Positions 9,002 through 20,385 are shown, numbered from the stretch's first letter. The stretch is 38,150 nt of DNA from Kiritimatiellia bacterium (GCA_007130845.1 SLRP01000203.1:1-38150), one strand, 5' to 3'. Notes: generated by a model from the sequence alone, not told the origin. Translations and numbers: made by a program.

Positions 9002-9319
9002 TTCCGCGCGTGTCTGCTCGTGGATCCATTTCAGAAAGGCGTCGTTCCCATATGTGACCGGTATGACGACTATGCACGGACAATCGTAACTGTGAATGGA
9101 CTTGACCCGTTCCGTAAGTTCCGTTACCCGATCCTCGGATGTCTTTGCAATGAGGACTGTTTCCCGTTCCTCCTGCACCTTCCCATCCCACCAGAAGAGT
9201 GAATGCATCGGGTCAATCACATTGACGCATGCCGCCATACGCCCCCGCACCAGATCCGAGCCTATTCTGCGAGCCTCCTCTGTATCCCTGGTGGTCATGT
9301 ACACGAAAACGACACTCAT
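8963..9319 (-). CDS. cutA: Divalent-cation tolerance protein CutA
   Basis: MSVVFVYMTTRDTEEARRIG...ACVNVIDPMHSLFWWDGKVQEERETVLIAKT; overlaps the 3' end of the convergent Zn-peptidase by 39 bp. Confidence 0.95.
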   Translation of the reverse strand: MSVVFVYMTTRDTEEARRIGSDLVRGRMAACVNVIDPMHSLFWWDGKVQEERETVLIAKTSEDRVTELTERVKSIHSYDCPCIVVIPVTYGNDAFLKWIHEQTRAESAPGPQNKIQEL

Positions 9320-9527
9320 GATTTCTGCTCCTTTATTATCATTTCATGATCAGGCTGAACTTTCTTGAAAATTGCCGCTACCCCTCCGCCAAAATGCTAA
9401 AAGCAGATTCTTCGTACACAAGCATTACAGGAACGGCAAACACAGCCACCTTAACGCCATTATCCCTTTGCCTTGCAAGGCGTCAACGACTAAGATTCCG
9501 CCTGTAAGAAAACAAGGAGGCGTCAAT

Positions 9528-10061
9528 ATGGATGAGCTATGGTATTATTCATCCGGTGAAGGCGAAAAAAAAGGCCCGGTTTCCGGAAATGATCTGCGGC
9601 GCATGATCAGCAACGACTCTCTCCGGGACGGCGACCTGGTCTGGAAAGAAGGTTTTTCCGACTGGATGCCCTTATCATCCGTTCCCGAGCTGCATCCGCA
9701 GTCTTCCATGCCGCATGGGGTTGACGGCATATACTCCGTTCCACAGGGCCTATCCGGATGGATGACCTTTGTGGGTGTCATGAACATCACGGCCGGCGCG
9801 GTCAATTGTCTAAGTTGTTTTGGAATCATCATAGGCATTCCCATGATCATTGCAGGCGTAGCCTTGCTGGGTGCAAAAAACGCGCTTTCCCAGATGGACC
9901 GGATTACGGCGGACATGGATATTTTCCTGCGGAAACTGCACACCGTCATGATTGCGAACGGTGTAATCTATGCGATAACGCTCATAGGCATTATAATATT
10001 CCTTCTTTTCTATGCAGCGGTGTTTTTCGCACTGCTCAGTGATGCGTTGGGACAGGTATAG
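9528..10061 (+). CDS. GYF_2 (DUF4339) domain membrane protein
   Basis: MDELWYYSSGEGEKKGPVSGNDLRRMISNDSLRDGDLVWKEGFSDWMPL; two TM segments; AAGGAGG RBS at 9514-9520 supports the 9528 start rather than the longer ORF. Confidence 0.85.
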   Translation: MDELWYYSSGEGEKKGPVSGNDLRRMISNDSLRDGDLVWKEGFSDWMPLSSVPELHPQSSMPHGVDGIYSVPQGLSGWMTFVGVMNITAGAVNCLSCFGIIIGIPMIIAGVALLGAKNALSQMDRITADMDIFLRKLHTVMIANGVIYAITLIGIIIFLLFYAAVFFALLSDALGQV

Positions 10062-10068
10062 GGCCGCG

Positions 10069-10602
10069 TCAAAACATTCTTCCGTACGCAGCTGCCACCA
10101 ATGAGTAGTCGAGGTCGCCGGAAGAGTCCGTCCATGTATGTCTGTATAATGCCTGAAGAAAATGACGGGCCTCACCAAACCATACGCGCAACCCCCCGTC
10201 GACATGCCCTCCCCAATAACTGCCGGAGGATTCCCGGTTGATATCTTCTCCGCGGGAACGGCCCGACAGCAGGGACTGATACGTTCCGCCCGCGCCGATG
10301 AACGGGGCAATATCTGTACGGGGCATGATTCTCAGCGTGAAACCAATGGAGGAATAGTTGCCATCCCTCATGTCATTCGACAGCCAGCCCCCGGATACCT
10401 CGCCGAACAGCGGGGTCCCGACCAGCCATACACCCGATTGAAACGCAAAACCATAGACATCCCCATCCATGTTTCTCTGAACCTCGAAACTCAATCCAGC
10501 CCATTCTTCATAATCTCCCGGGTCGAAGGCTGGGACATTCATGACCGCAAACAGATGAATGACTGCCTTGACAATAATAATCCGTGTAATTCTGCAATTC
10601 AT
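10069..10602 (-). CDS. Hypothetical exported protein, outer-membrane beta-barrel-like
   Basis: N-terminal hydrophobic segment, alternating aromatic/glycine strands (YSSIGFTLRIMPRTDIAPFIGAGGTYQSL...GGHVDGGLRVWFGEARHFLQALYRHTW...YSLVAAAYGRMF). Start uncertain (ORF extends to 10641). Confidence 0.55.
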   Translation of the reverse strand: MNCRITRIIIVKAVIHLFAVMNVPAFDPGDYEEWAGLSFEVQRNMDGDVYGFAFQSGVWLVGTPLFGEVSGGWLSNDMRDGNYSSIGFTLRIMPRTDIAPFIGAGGTYQSLLSGRSRGEDINRESSGSYWGGHVDGGLRVWFGEARHFLQALYRHTWTDSSGDLDYSLVAAAYGRMF

Positions 10603-10754
10603 GAATAAAACCTGAAAGGAAATCAGCATAACCCGCAACACATGTCCGAATCAACCAGTACAAGTTATTCCAATTTTCCGGTCAACCCGATACAATAAAC
10701 GGCAGGATCGGCCGTTTTATGTACAAAGGCGGCCGGATAAATGCATGTGACAAT

Positions 10755-11327
10755 ATGGGAAAGACGGATAAACACTGGCTGGACCGCTACCATGAAGGCG
10801 ACGTTGAAGCGCTGGGGGAACTCGTGAATTCTTACCGGAGACCGCTTTACGGGTTCATTCATAAGATGGTTAATACGCCGGGAGAAGCCGACGAGATATT
10901 CCAGGAGACATGGATCAGGGCCATACGTCACCTGGATGATTTCAAATCGGGGAAATTGTTGAGCTGGCTGTTCCGCATAGCGCGAAACCTGGTTATCGAT
11001 GCTGCCCGCAGGAAAAGGCCGGGTATCAGCTTGGATTACAGAGACGAGGAAGGAGTTTCATGGTCCGAAAGAGTTCCTTCCCCGATTACAGGTCCGGCTG
11101 ATGCCGCGTCCGACCGGGAACTCGGCCGGAACATAACGGCTGCGGTGTCCAGACTGCCGGTTGAACAAAAAGAGGTGTTCCTTATGAGGATCGACGGCAA
11201 CCTGCCGTTTCGAGAAATAGCCAGAATACAGGGAATATCCATAAACACAGCGCTGGCCAGAATGCAATACGCCCTGGAGAAACTTAAGACTGAACTTGAC
11301 ATGGAATACAGAACATTGGGTCGGTGA
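10755..11327 (+). CDS. ECF-type RNA polymerase sigma factor
   Basis: ALGELVNSYRRPLYGFIHKMVNTPGEADEIFQETWIRAIRHL (sigma2), LPVEQKEVFLMRIDGNLPFREIARIQGISINTALARMQYALEKLK (sigma4). In-frame upstream start at 10719 also possible. Confidence 0.93.
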   Translation: MGKTDKHWLDRYHEGDVEALGELVNSYRRPLYGFIHKMVNTPGEADEIFQETWIRAIRHLDDFKSGKLLSWLFRIARNLVIDAARRKRPGISLDYRDEEGVSWSERVPSPITGPADAASDRELGRNITAAVSRLPVEQKEVFLMRIDGNLPFREIARIQGISINTALARMQYALEKLKTELDMEYRTLGR

Positions 11328-11334
11328 CAAAAAT

Positions 11335-11910
11335 ATGAAACGCGACAAGATCATACGGCTGATTCTGCTGCGGCAAAGCGGCGATATTTCATGGTGGGGA
11401 AAGCTTCGCCTGCGCCGCGAGCTTATCCGCAACCCTGAAGTCTCGCGGGAACTTGACGAATTGAACTCGCTGTTCGAGGTCGCCGGCAGGGATCCTGAAA
11501 CACCCGGGCCGTCTCCTCATGTTATTGAACGCATTAAGGAAGAAGGGCGGGCCGTGCTGAAACGAAGGGAACGGCTCAACAGCCGTATTGCAATGGGATC
11601 CTTCACGAGATTGTGGCATCCGGCCCTGATTTACGGAACGGTATCAATATTGCTGCTGGCCGCCGGAGTATCTTACATGCTCAGTCCGCGCGAGACTCAA
11701 TATATGGCTGACCATATTGAGACAGAACCGCTTGAGTTCGCAATGACGCCATGGCCTGATATGCTGGATTATAGAATCGAAGAGCTCGAAGATGAACTTG
11801 AAGACATCGAAAAGGGCATTGAGTTGGTTTTATTGCACGAAGATGAGTTCTGGAGTGAACTGGATGCATGGGCGTATGAGCTTATGCGGATGGAGGATGA
11901 ACAGATATGA
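11335..11910 (+). CDS. Hypothetical single-TM protein, candidate anti-sigma factor
   Basis: Directly downstream of the ECF sigma gene; cytoplasmic charged N-terminus, one TM (ALIYGTVSILLLAAGVSYML), acidic C-terminal tail. Confidence 0.6.
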   Translation: MKRDKIIRLILLRQSGDISWWGKLRLRRELIRNPEVSRELDELNSLFEVAGRDPETPGPSPHVIERIKEEGRAVLKRRERLNSRIAMGSFTRLWHPALIYGTVSILLLAAGVSYMLSPRETQYMADHIETEPLEFAMTPWPDMLDYRIEELEDELEDIEKGIELVLLHEDEFWSELDAWAYELMRMEDEQI

Positions 11911-12653
11911 AAATCATGGCTTTATACCTGGCATTTATCATTGCCGGGACCTGCATTGCATCCGAGGGGATTGAACAGGTTCAGGGACATGGTCGGCACG
12001 GTTATGCAAGGGAGCAGACGGATCAGAATGAAAAACCGAGGGGATTTCGAGGACAGGGTCCCGCTGCTGCCGAATCGGAATCCAGGGAATACCGACCGCT
12101 GGAACGCTGGATGGCCAGTCTGAAGGAAGAGGATCCTGATGAATACGAGCGTCTTGAAAATATAAGGCGGACGGATCCATTGGCTTTTCGTGAAGAAATC
12201 AGGGAGCGCGTGCGCGAAATGCGCTTATTCCAGAGATTACGCCGTCAACATCCGGAACTGCATGAATTCCTTCGCGAACAACCAAGAAACGAGCGCCGGC
12301 ATATGATGCGTTATTTAAGGGGAATGCATGACGATCCGAACGAGGCCGTATCTCCCCGGCACAGACGCAGTGCCGACGAACCGGAAATAAAATCCGTGGA
12401 ATCTGATATCCGTAGGATGGTCCGTGACTACCGTATGGAGGAAGACCCCGGCCGACGGGATATGATAAGGAACGGGCTGAAAGATGAAATCGAGCGGCTG
12501 TATGACATCCGGGAGGCTCAACAACTCGAGAGGATCAAGGCCATGGAAGAGCGGCTGGATCAACTCAAACAGGATCTGATCAGGGACCGGGAAAAACGTG
12601 ACATGCACATTGAAAGCTTCCTGGACGAATTGCTCTCGCCGGCGCCTGAATAA
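11907..12653 (+). CDS. Hypothetical exported, highly charged helical protein
   Basis: Signal-peptide-like start MKIMALYLAFIIAGTCIASEG; 4-bp overlap with previous gene; rest is E/R/K/D-rich helix-forming sequence. Confidence 0.65.
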   Translation: MKIMALYLAFIIAGTCIASEGIEQVQGHGRHGYAREQTDQNEKPRGFRGQGPAAAESESREYRPLERWMASLKEEDPDEYERLENIRRTDPLAFREEIRERVREMRLFQRLRRQHPELHEFLREQPRNERRHMMRYLRGMHDDPNEAVSPRHRRSADEPEIKSVESDIRRMVRDYRMEEDPGRRDMIRNGLKDEIERLYDIREAQQLERIKAMEERLDQLKQDLIRDREKRDMHIESFLDELLSPAPE

Positions 12654-12702
12654 ACCCGGCTATGATCCGTACCGACACACTCACCCGCCGGTAAACATAT
12701 CA

Positions 12703-13050
12703 TTAACTCTCCGCAATAGCGGGTGCATCGCTCCACAATTGCTCCAGGTCGTAATATGAACGCCGTTCCGATGAAAATATATGTACTACCATGTCGAAGT
12801 AATCCATCGCGATCCATTCGCTTTCGGGAGTTCCCGACACGCGGAAACACCGCATACCCGCCTTCTTGAGGCCCACATCCACACTTTCCGCAAGGGCCTT
12901 GATATGAGGAATATTGTTTCCCGTTACAATAAGGTAATAGTCCGTAACCCCGGAAATATTGCGCACATCCAACGCTGCAACATCCTCTCCTTTCGCATCG
13001 AGAACTATCTCCTTGGCTCTCTCAAGACATTCCAATGTTTCGATCAGCAA
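12703..13050 (-). CDS. rsfS: Ribosome silencing factor RsfS
   Basis: AKEIVLDAKGEDVAALDVRNISGVTDYYLIVTGNN...WIAMDYFDMVVHIFSSERRSYYDLEQLWSDA. Confidence 0.95.
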   Translation of the reverse strand: MLIETLECLERAKEIVLDAKGEDVAALDVRNISGVTDYYLIVTGNNIPHIKALAESVDVGLKKAGMRCFRVSGTPESEWIAMDYFDMVVHIFSSERRSYYDLEQLWSDAPAIAES

Positions 13051-13673
13051 CGCTCCTTTCTATAAAGTTTGTTCGCTTCAATATACATCTGAACGGCGTC
13101 TGGAACAAGATAACGTATGCTGCGCCCTTCGGATACGCGTCTGCGTATATCAGATGACGAAATATCAATCTGGTGCGCAACTGCCTTACGGCTCAGCAGG
13201 CGTTCGGGCCAGGGATCCGGAAGGTCAAGTTGTCCGCCCACCTGGTCCGTAATGGGAAAACCCGGCCGGGCAAGCGTCACGAATTCACACAACTGCAGCA
13301 GTATATCGATATCTTTCCACATGTGCAGCTCCGGAAGCGTGTCCTCCCCTATTATGAAACAGATCCTGGAGTTGCCATACAGCCTGCGCAGTTCCCGCAC
13401 CGTGTCAACAGCGAAAGAAACACCGCCGCGATCAATTTCCATGCTGTTCAATTCGAACCGTTCATCTCCCTCTACGGCCAGAGAAATCATGGCCATGCGC
13501 GCTTCAGGAGGAGCCAGTTCACTGGTTGATTTATGGGGGGGTTCAGCACTCGGGATAAACAGGACACGGGACAAGTTAAAGCTCTCCATAGCGTCCTGCG
13601 CCACTATCAAATGGCCGTTATGAACCGGATTGAAGGTCCCCCCCAGGACACCGATTGACTCTTGCAAAAACAC
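13044..13673 (-). CDS. nadD: Nicotinate-nucleotide adenylyltransferase
   Basis: IGVLGGTFNPVHNGHLIVAQ and ISSSDIRRRVSEGRSIRYLVPDAVQMYI motifs. Non-ATG start (GTG 13673 or TTG 13667; SD spacing favours the latter). Confidence 0.95.
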   Translation of the reverse strand: MFLQESIGVLGGTFNPVHNGHLIVAQDAMESFNLSRVLFIPSAEPPHKSTSELAPPEARMAMISLAVEGDERFELNSMEIDRGGVSFAVDTVRELRRLYGNSRICFIIGEDTLPELHMWKDIDILLQLCEFVTLARPGFPITDQVGGQLDLPDPWPERLLSRKAVAHQIDISSSDIRRRVSEGRSIRYLVPDAVQMYIEANKLYRKERC

Positions 13674-13794
13674 CTCCCGCTATATCGAGAAAACCCTGAT
13701 ATTACTCTTCACGCTTGATCGCCCTTCATGCCTAGTCTATCGTGTGCCCTTTGGATTCCCAACAAAATAATATACATACAAAGGAGCCGTTTAA

Positions 13795-15084
<1,290 letters not shown>

Positions 15085-15104
15085 GAATAGATAATTCATT
15101 GAAC

Positions 15105-15134
15105 ATACGGGGCCCCGTGCAGGGGGCTCCGTAT
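15105..15134 (+). terminator. Strong hairpin downstream of eno (terminator-like, no clear U-tract)
   Basis: ATACGGGGCCCC / GGGGCTCCGTAT 12-bp stem with one G-U and a 6-nt loop, 20 bp after the eno stop. Confidence 0.45.
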
Positions 15135-15276
15135 AGCCTTTGCGTGTGTCTTATGCAAGTGCAAATGACGCATGCGCTCGGGCGCCGCACGCCGATGACA
15201 GGCGGTTATATGCAAGTGTTTTTGTCTTTTAAAGGGTCATTCTGATATCTACCGTTTGTGGTGGAGGATATCCGGC

Positions 15277-16725
15277 ATGATCGAGTTCGATGCAACACTT
15301 GCAATAACTTTCGCCCTATACACAGCAGTCATGATCGCCGTGGGAACAGTAGCTTGCCGGCGGACAAAGGATCTTTCAGACTATATTCTCGGCGGACGAA
15401 AGTTGGGAAGCGGTGTAACCGCGCTCAGCGCGGGTGCATCCGATATGAGCGGATGGCTGTTGCTGGGCCTTCCCGGCTATGCCTATCTAGCGGGACTGGA
15501 AGCGACATGGATAGCGGCGGGGCTTCTGGCTGGCACGTATCTAAACTGGCGAATCGTGGCCTACCGCCTTAGATTGTCATCGGAACTTCTGGATAACTCG
15601 TTAACCCTTCCCGACTATTTCGCGCGTCGGTTTAATGACCGATCGGGCGTGCTCAGGGTGGTTTCCGCCCTGTTCATACTTGTTTTCTTCACCTTTTACG
15701 CGGGAGCAGGACTGGTTGCCAGCGGAAAACTTTTTGAAACCGTATTTGGAATTCCCCATGTGTGGGCGGTTGCAGGCGGAGGAGGAGCCATCATTCTCTA
15801 CACGTTTCTGGGCGGATTCCTTGCGGTAAGCTGGACGGATTTTTTACAGGGAATACTGATGATGCTGGCGCTAGTCATGGTTTCCATTTTCGCGATTATT
15901 TATCTCGGGGGGCCTGCGGATACCGCTCATGAAATATCGTCGGTAAACCGGGAGCTTCTTGATCCACTAACAGGCATTACCGGCGATGCATTGACTTGGT
16001 TGGCTGTTATTTCCCTTGCAGGATGGGGGCTGGGGTATTTCGGGCAACCGCATATACTGGCGCGTTTCATGGCTATCAGGGAGCCGGGACGCATTCCACG
16101 TTCAAGGCGTATTGCCATGACCTGGGTAGTAACCAGCATGGCCGGAGCACTCATTGCGGGATGGTCAGGGATCGGCATTATAGACCCGGCATTGTCGGAA
16201 GCCGACTCAGAAAAGGTATTTCTCATTCTTACAGGTATTCTCTTCCATCCCGTTCCAGCCGGCATATGCCTTGCGGCCATACTTGCTGCCATCATGAGCA
16301 CGGCGGACTCCCAGCTGCTTGTAGCGTCTTCGGCCCTGACAGAGGATCTTTACAAGGCCATATTAAGAAAAAATGCAGGTGCCGGGGAACTTCTCTGGAT
16401 AGGACGCAGCGCGGTAATTTTCATAGCCGTAATTGCAGGGTTCCTTGCCGTGGATCCGGACAGCAAGGTTCTGGACCTGGTCTCATACGCATGGGCCGGG
16501 TTCGGAGCTTCATTCGGTCCTGCCATTATATTTTCGTTATTCAACAGAAATACCTCGCGTAACGGTGTCCTGGCAGGTATAACCACCGGTGGTTTGACAG
16601 TAATACTCTGGGATCGTTTCAGCGGCGGCATATTCGATTTGTATGAAATTATTCCGGCCTTTCTGCTTTCTTCAGTGACTATATACGGGGTGAGCTGCTT
16701 CGACACTGTCAGGCGGCGTTTATAA
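15277..16725 (+). CDS. putP: Sodium/proline symporter PutP (SSS family)
   Basis: LSDYILGGRKLGSGVTALSAGASDMSGWLLLGLPGYAY, LAAILAAIMSTADSQLLVASSALTEDLY, SYAWAGFGASFGPAI; GGAGG upstream of 15277 favours this start over 15256. Confidence 0.95.
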   Translation: MIEFDATLAITFALYTAVMIAVGTVACRRTKDLSDYILGGRKLGSGVTALSAGASDMSGWLLLGLPGYAYLAGLEATWIAAGLLAGTYLNWRIVAYRLRLSSELLDNSLTLPDYFARRFNDRSGVLRVVSALFILVFFTFYAGAGLVASGKLFETVFGIPHVWAVAGGGGAIILYTFLGGFLAVSWTDFLQGILMMLALVMVSIFAIIYLGGPADTAHEISSVNRELLDPLTGITGDALTWLAVISLAGWGLGYFGQPHILARFMAIREPGRIPRSRRIAMTWVVTSMAGALIAGWSGIGIIDPALSEADSEKVFLILTGILFHPVPAGICLAAILAAIMSTADSQLLVASSALTEDLYKAILRKNAGAGELLWIGRSAVIFIAVIAGFLAVDPDSKVLDLVSYAWAGFGASFGPAIIFSLFNRNTSRNGVLAGITTGGLTVILWDRFSGGIFDLYEIIPAFLLSSVTIYGVSCFDTVRRRL

Positions 16726-16748
16726 TTACGATATGTGGATATTTCTTC

Positions 16749-16910
16749 ATGAAGGACGAAACACAAGAGTTGATGTACATCAAGTGCGCCTATTGCGGAC
16801 AATGGTTGGACGTTAAACCCGGCCCCATTAATACCGTGTCGCACGGACTATGTCCCCGGTGTTATCAAAAGGAGTCCTCTAAACTCGAATCCGAAAATGA
16901 AAAAGGATGA
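16749..16910 (+). CDS. Small (53 aa) double-CxxC zinc-knuckle-like protein
   Basis: MKDETQELMYIKCAYCGQWLDVKPGPINTVSHGLCPRCYQKESSKLESENEKG*; absent from the supplied ORF track because it is below 60 aa. Confidence 0.6.
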   Translation: MKDETQELMYIKCAYCGQWLDVKPGPINTVSHGLCPRCYQKESSKLESENEKG

Positions 16911-17034
16911 TCTTCCCCTTTAACAGCTCATCCAGGCCTGGCCCCATTGAAAAAAGTCATGGCATCGTTTGGATATCAGCATTCTCAAAGGGTGTGTGAC
17001 CTGCGGGGCGACGCAGCATAATAATCCTCCGTCC

Positions 17035-20000
17035 TCACTCCAAGTCGAGAAGTTCCCTTACGTCCTCCCATCTAATGCGGTTCATAACCTGTTCATCAGA
17101 CGCCAGGGTGGCGCTGATCACGGATTGTTTCTTTCTCTGCATAGCCAGAACCTTTTCCTCAACCGTGTTTCTTGAAATCAGCTTTACATTGTATACTGTG
17201 CGTTTCTGCCCTATCCGGTGGGCGCGGTCGGTCGCCTGATCTTCAACCGCCGGATTCCACCACGGGTCGTAATGTATAACCATGTCCGCACCTGTGAGAT
17301 TCAAACCAGTCCCTCCCGCTTTCAGGCTTATTAGAAAAACTGGGATTTCCCTGCTTGTATTGAACTCATGCACTACTGCCATGCGATTAGTGGTGGAACC
17401 GTCCAGATAGCAGTATCGAAGATCCCGGTTATCCAGCTCACGTCCCAGGATCTTAAGCATTGAGGTGAACTGGCTGAATACCAGGACGCGGTGACCTCCG
17501 TCCATGGCTTCATCAAGAAGCTCGAAGAACAAATTCAGTTTTTCCGAAGGATGCCTGCTGTCAAGGCCTTCAAGCTTTAATAAATCCAGGTGGCAACACA
17601 CCTGTCGCAATCTCATCAGTGTCTTGAGAATCTCCATGCGGGATCTCTGGAAGCCGTTCTTGGAAACCATGTCGGAAATGCGTCGTCTGGAGTCGGAAAG
17701 CAATTCGCGATATACCATCTGCTGATCCCCGCTCAGCTCGCATTGGGCCACTCGGTCAATACGGGGTGGCAGATCTTTTGCCACATCGCGCTTAAGCCGT
17801 CGCAACAGAAACGGGTGCAGTTTCCTGCGCAATTTTTTCTGCGCTGTTTCACCATCAGGGCCACCCTGAGAGACAGGCAACTCATAGCGCTGGCGAAAGT
17901 TGTCATGCGAACCCAGATATCCAGGCATAAGGAAGTCCATTATCGACCACAAATCAGCCACACTGTTTTCCATGGGTGTTCCAGTCAGAACCACCCTGTG
18001 ATGCGCTTTCAATTTTTTTGCAGAAACGGCATTCTGTGTTGACCGATTCTTGATATGCTGGGCCTCATCCAACACCACTGCGGAGAATTCCTTCGCAAGG
18101 TACCTGTCCACGTCTCTTCGCAATAGAGAGTAGGATGTGATAACCAGATCCGAAGAGTCGATTTTATCCCATGAATTGTGACGGTCGGACCCGGTAACTT
18201 CCAGCACCTCCAGGTCCGGAACAAAGCGGCGGGCTTCCTCGGCCCAGTTTCCGACGAGACTCGTCGGACAAACAATGAGGGCGGGACAACCCGAAGCATC
18301 CCTTTTAACACGCTCGAGCTGCAGCCAGGCGAGAGTCTGCAAGGTCTTACCAAGCCCCATTTCATCGGCAAGAATGCCTCCGAATCCGTTGGCCTCAATG
18401 CAACGCAGCCAACTCACTCCGTCCTTCTGGTATCCGCGCAGTATTCCTTCAAGGTCCTCTCCCAGTTCAACAGGCTCCATGGGTTGAAGCCGGTTCTGCT
18501 GTTCTGCGCGCACACGCCAGTCCCGGCCTGCCTCCACATCCACGCCGTCCAGTGCGTCAAGTGATGACTTTACGTATGCAGAGTACACATCCGACATCCG
18601 AAACCGGCCGGCGGTGGATCCCTCAACACTGGCGCAGTCCTCAAAGACGTCCGTCATGGAATCTATGGCATCCGCATCCAGCAGGATCGTCCTTCCATTC
18701 TGTTCCACATAGGATTCGCCGCGGCGCAAGGCACGGCGGATATCGGATTCAGACAGGCTTTTTCCGTCTCGATTCTCGAAATGAAAGCCGACCTCGAACC
18801 ATCCAGGGCCGCTTTCCCCCACATTCACTACAGGAAGGGCGAATTCAACCTCCTCCATGAAACCGTCAATCCGCCCCTCCAATTCCACCTTCCAGCCTTG
18901 ACGCCTGAAGGCCGGCAGGTCACGGCCAAGGAAGTTCATTACTTCCCTGTTACCTATGATGCTGCTTACTCCGCCGCCATCGTCACTGGAAAATCCGGCG
19001 GAACTCAATTCTGACAGTGCCCGGCGTTCCGCATCCATGTTGCGTACTGTATAGCGCATGATATCTTCCGGGTCGGGATGAGCAAAATGCCCTGCCACAC
19101 TTGCCCTGCCCGCCTCCATTACATCCTCTCCATACTCTGCGTAAAGCGACGCAGACAGTGACGCAGGGCTGCCGCGTATCACCAAACGGAAACCGGGATC
19201 TTCGGGTTCGATGGTAAACAGGTCGAGCGAGACATCAGAATCGACCGGCATAACTCCTTTTAAAACAGGTAGTTCCAGCTGCAAGAACCGGGGTATTGCC
19301 TTTCTGCCTATATGGACAGGCTGCTCATAAACTCCTTGCAGGGGTGCCGGAAGAACCCTTTCCAGCGGCCAGAAATTATCTGCGGCATATATCCATCCCG
19401 AGGTTCGGTTCGCCATGTAGACCGGCATTTCACCGGGCCTCATGTGTGGGAGTTCTGTATGTACGGACAGGATAAGTTCCCCTGTTTCCCCATCCAAATC
19501 CATCTTCAGGCGTGATTGCATTCGAGGGGCATTAACCGTGATCGGATTATCTCCATCCTCCTCAAAAAGATTTTTCCCTTCGAATAGCGGAAGCAGATTC
19601 AGAAAATCCCGAAGGGGAACCTTGACACGACCCCTGACAGGGCCCTCACAAATGTCTTCCAGCACAAACAGAATTGATTCATCCTTGCGGGTAAGAAGGA
19701 ACGGAGCCTCTGTGGAAACCTCTTCAGGGAAATGCCGGCTTCCGTCAAACTCAAGAAGAACTGTCAAAGGCACGGCATTCGATCGAACACCCTCGCGCCA
19801 GCCCGCGGCCAGCTCGATCCTAAGCCCGGCGGAAACCGCCCCATCCACATGCTCCGTTACTCTTTGTATATATTCGTGTTCATCAACACCTTGAAGGCGC
19901 CTGGCACGGCGGGCTTCTTCCCTCAGCTTTTCCTCCCGTTCGGGATCATGCGCTCGATCAAGCAGTTCAAGGCATATCGCGATTACATGTGAACAAATTA

Positions 20001-20232
20001 TCCCCCGTTCCTTGTTGTCGTAGCAGGGGCATTTATTTTCTGCACTCCCGTCGGAAAGGATCTTCAGCCCCGACCTCATGGGCCGATTCCCCCTTGCAAT
20101 CTGCCCGCTTACGTGCGGAGGATCATATGAGGCCTTAAGGACATATCGCTGATTGTGCAGGGATTGCGCTTCGCGAAATACGCGCGCACCAGCCCAATCC
20201 ATCAGAATCTTGCGACTAAAGGGTGGTTTCAT
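17035..20232 (-). CDS. SNF2/SWI2-family helicase with N-terminal SWIM zinc finger
   Basis: SWIM CxCx(n)CxH: NKCPCYDNKERGIICSHVIAIC; GGILADEMGLGKTLQTLAW (Walker A), VLDEAQHIKN, LTGTPMENSVADLWSIMDFL, LKAGGTGLNLTGADMVIHYDPWWNPAVEDQATDRAHRIGQ. Confidence 0.97.
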   Translation of the reverse strand: MKPPFSRKILMDWAGARVFREAQSLHNQRYVLKASYDPPHVSGQIARGNRPMRSGLKILSDGSAENKCPCYDNKERGIICSHVIAICLELLDRAHDPEREEKLREEARRARRLQGVDEHEYIQRVTEHVDGAVSAGLRIELAAGWREGVRSNAVPLTVLLEFDGSRHFPEEVSTEAPFLLTRKDESILFVLEDICEGPVRGRVKVPLRDFLNLLPLFEGKNLFEEDGDNPITVNAPRMQSRLKMDLDGETGELILSVHTELPHMRPGEMPVYMANRTSGWIYAADNFWPLERVLPAPLQGVYEQPVHIGRKAIPRFLQLELPVLKGVMPVDSDVSLDLFTIEPEDPGFRLVIRGSPASLSASLYAEYGEDVMEAGRASVAGHFAHPDPEDIMRYTVRNMDAERRALSELSSAGFSSDDGGGVSSIIGNREVMNFLGRDLPAFRRQGWKVELEGRIDGFMEEVEFALPVVNVGESGPGWFEVGFHFENRDGKSLSESDIRRALRRGESYVEQNGRTILLDADAIDSMTDVFEDCASVEGSTAGRFRMSDVYSAYVKSSLDALDGVDVEAGRDWRVRAEQQNRLQPMEPVELGEDLEGILRGYQKDGVSWLRCIEANGFGGILADEMGLGKTLQTLAWLQLERVKRDASGCPALIVCPTSLVGNWAEEARRFVPDLEVLEVTGSDRHNSWDKIDSSDLVITSYSLLRRDVDRYLAKEFSAVVLDEAQHIKNRSTQNAVSAKKLKAHHRVVLTGTPMENSVADLWSIMDFLMPGYLGSHDNFRQRYELPVSQGGPDGETAQKKLRRKLHPFLLRRLKRDVAKDLPPRIDRVAQCELSGDQQMVYRELLSDSRRRISDMVSKNGFQRSRMEILKTLMRLRQVCCHLDLLKLEGLDSRHPSEKLNLFFELLDEAMDGGHRVLVFSQFTSMLKILGRELDNRDLRYCYLDGSTTNRMAVVHEFNTSREIPVFLISLKAGGTGLNLTGADMVIHYDPWWNPAVEDQATDRAHRIGQKRTVYNVKLISRNTVEEKVLAMQRKKQSVISATLASDEQVMNRIRWEDVRELLDLE

Positions 20233-20385
20233 TATTTCCGCGCCAATCCCTGGTTAATGATTCGTAATTAACGTTGAAATCGTTGAGCGTATCTATATTC
20301 TGGACCCTGAGGTTGTTAACCTAGGCATCCGGTCCATACGGCCCCGGACCGAAATAATCAAATATATTCAATGGTAAAACACCAT

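Noticed and set aside
17035-20232. SNF2 helicase as part of a phage-defence (e.g. DISARM-like) system
   Set aside because: No methyltransferase, nuclease or other defence gene adjacent; SWIM-SNF2 helicases are common stand-alone chromosomal genes.
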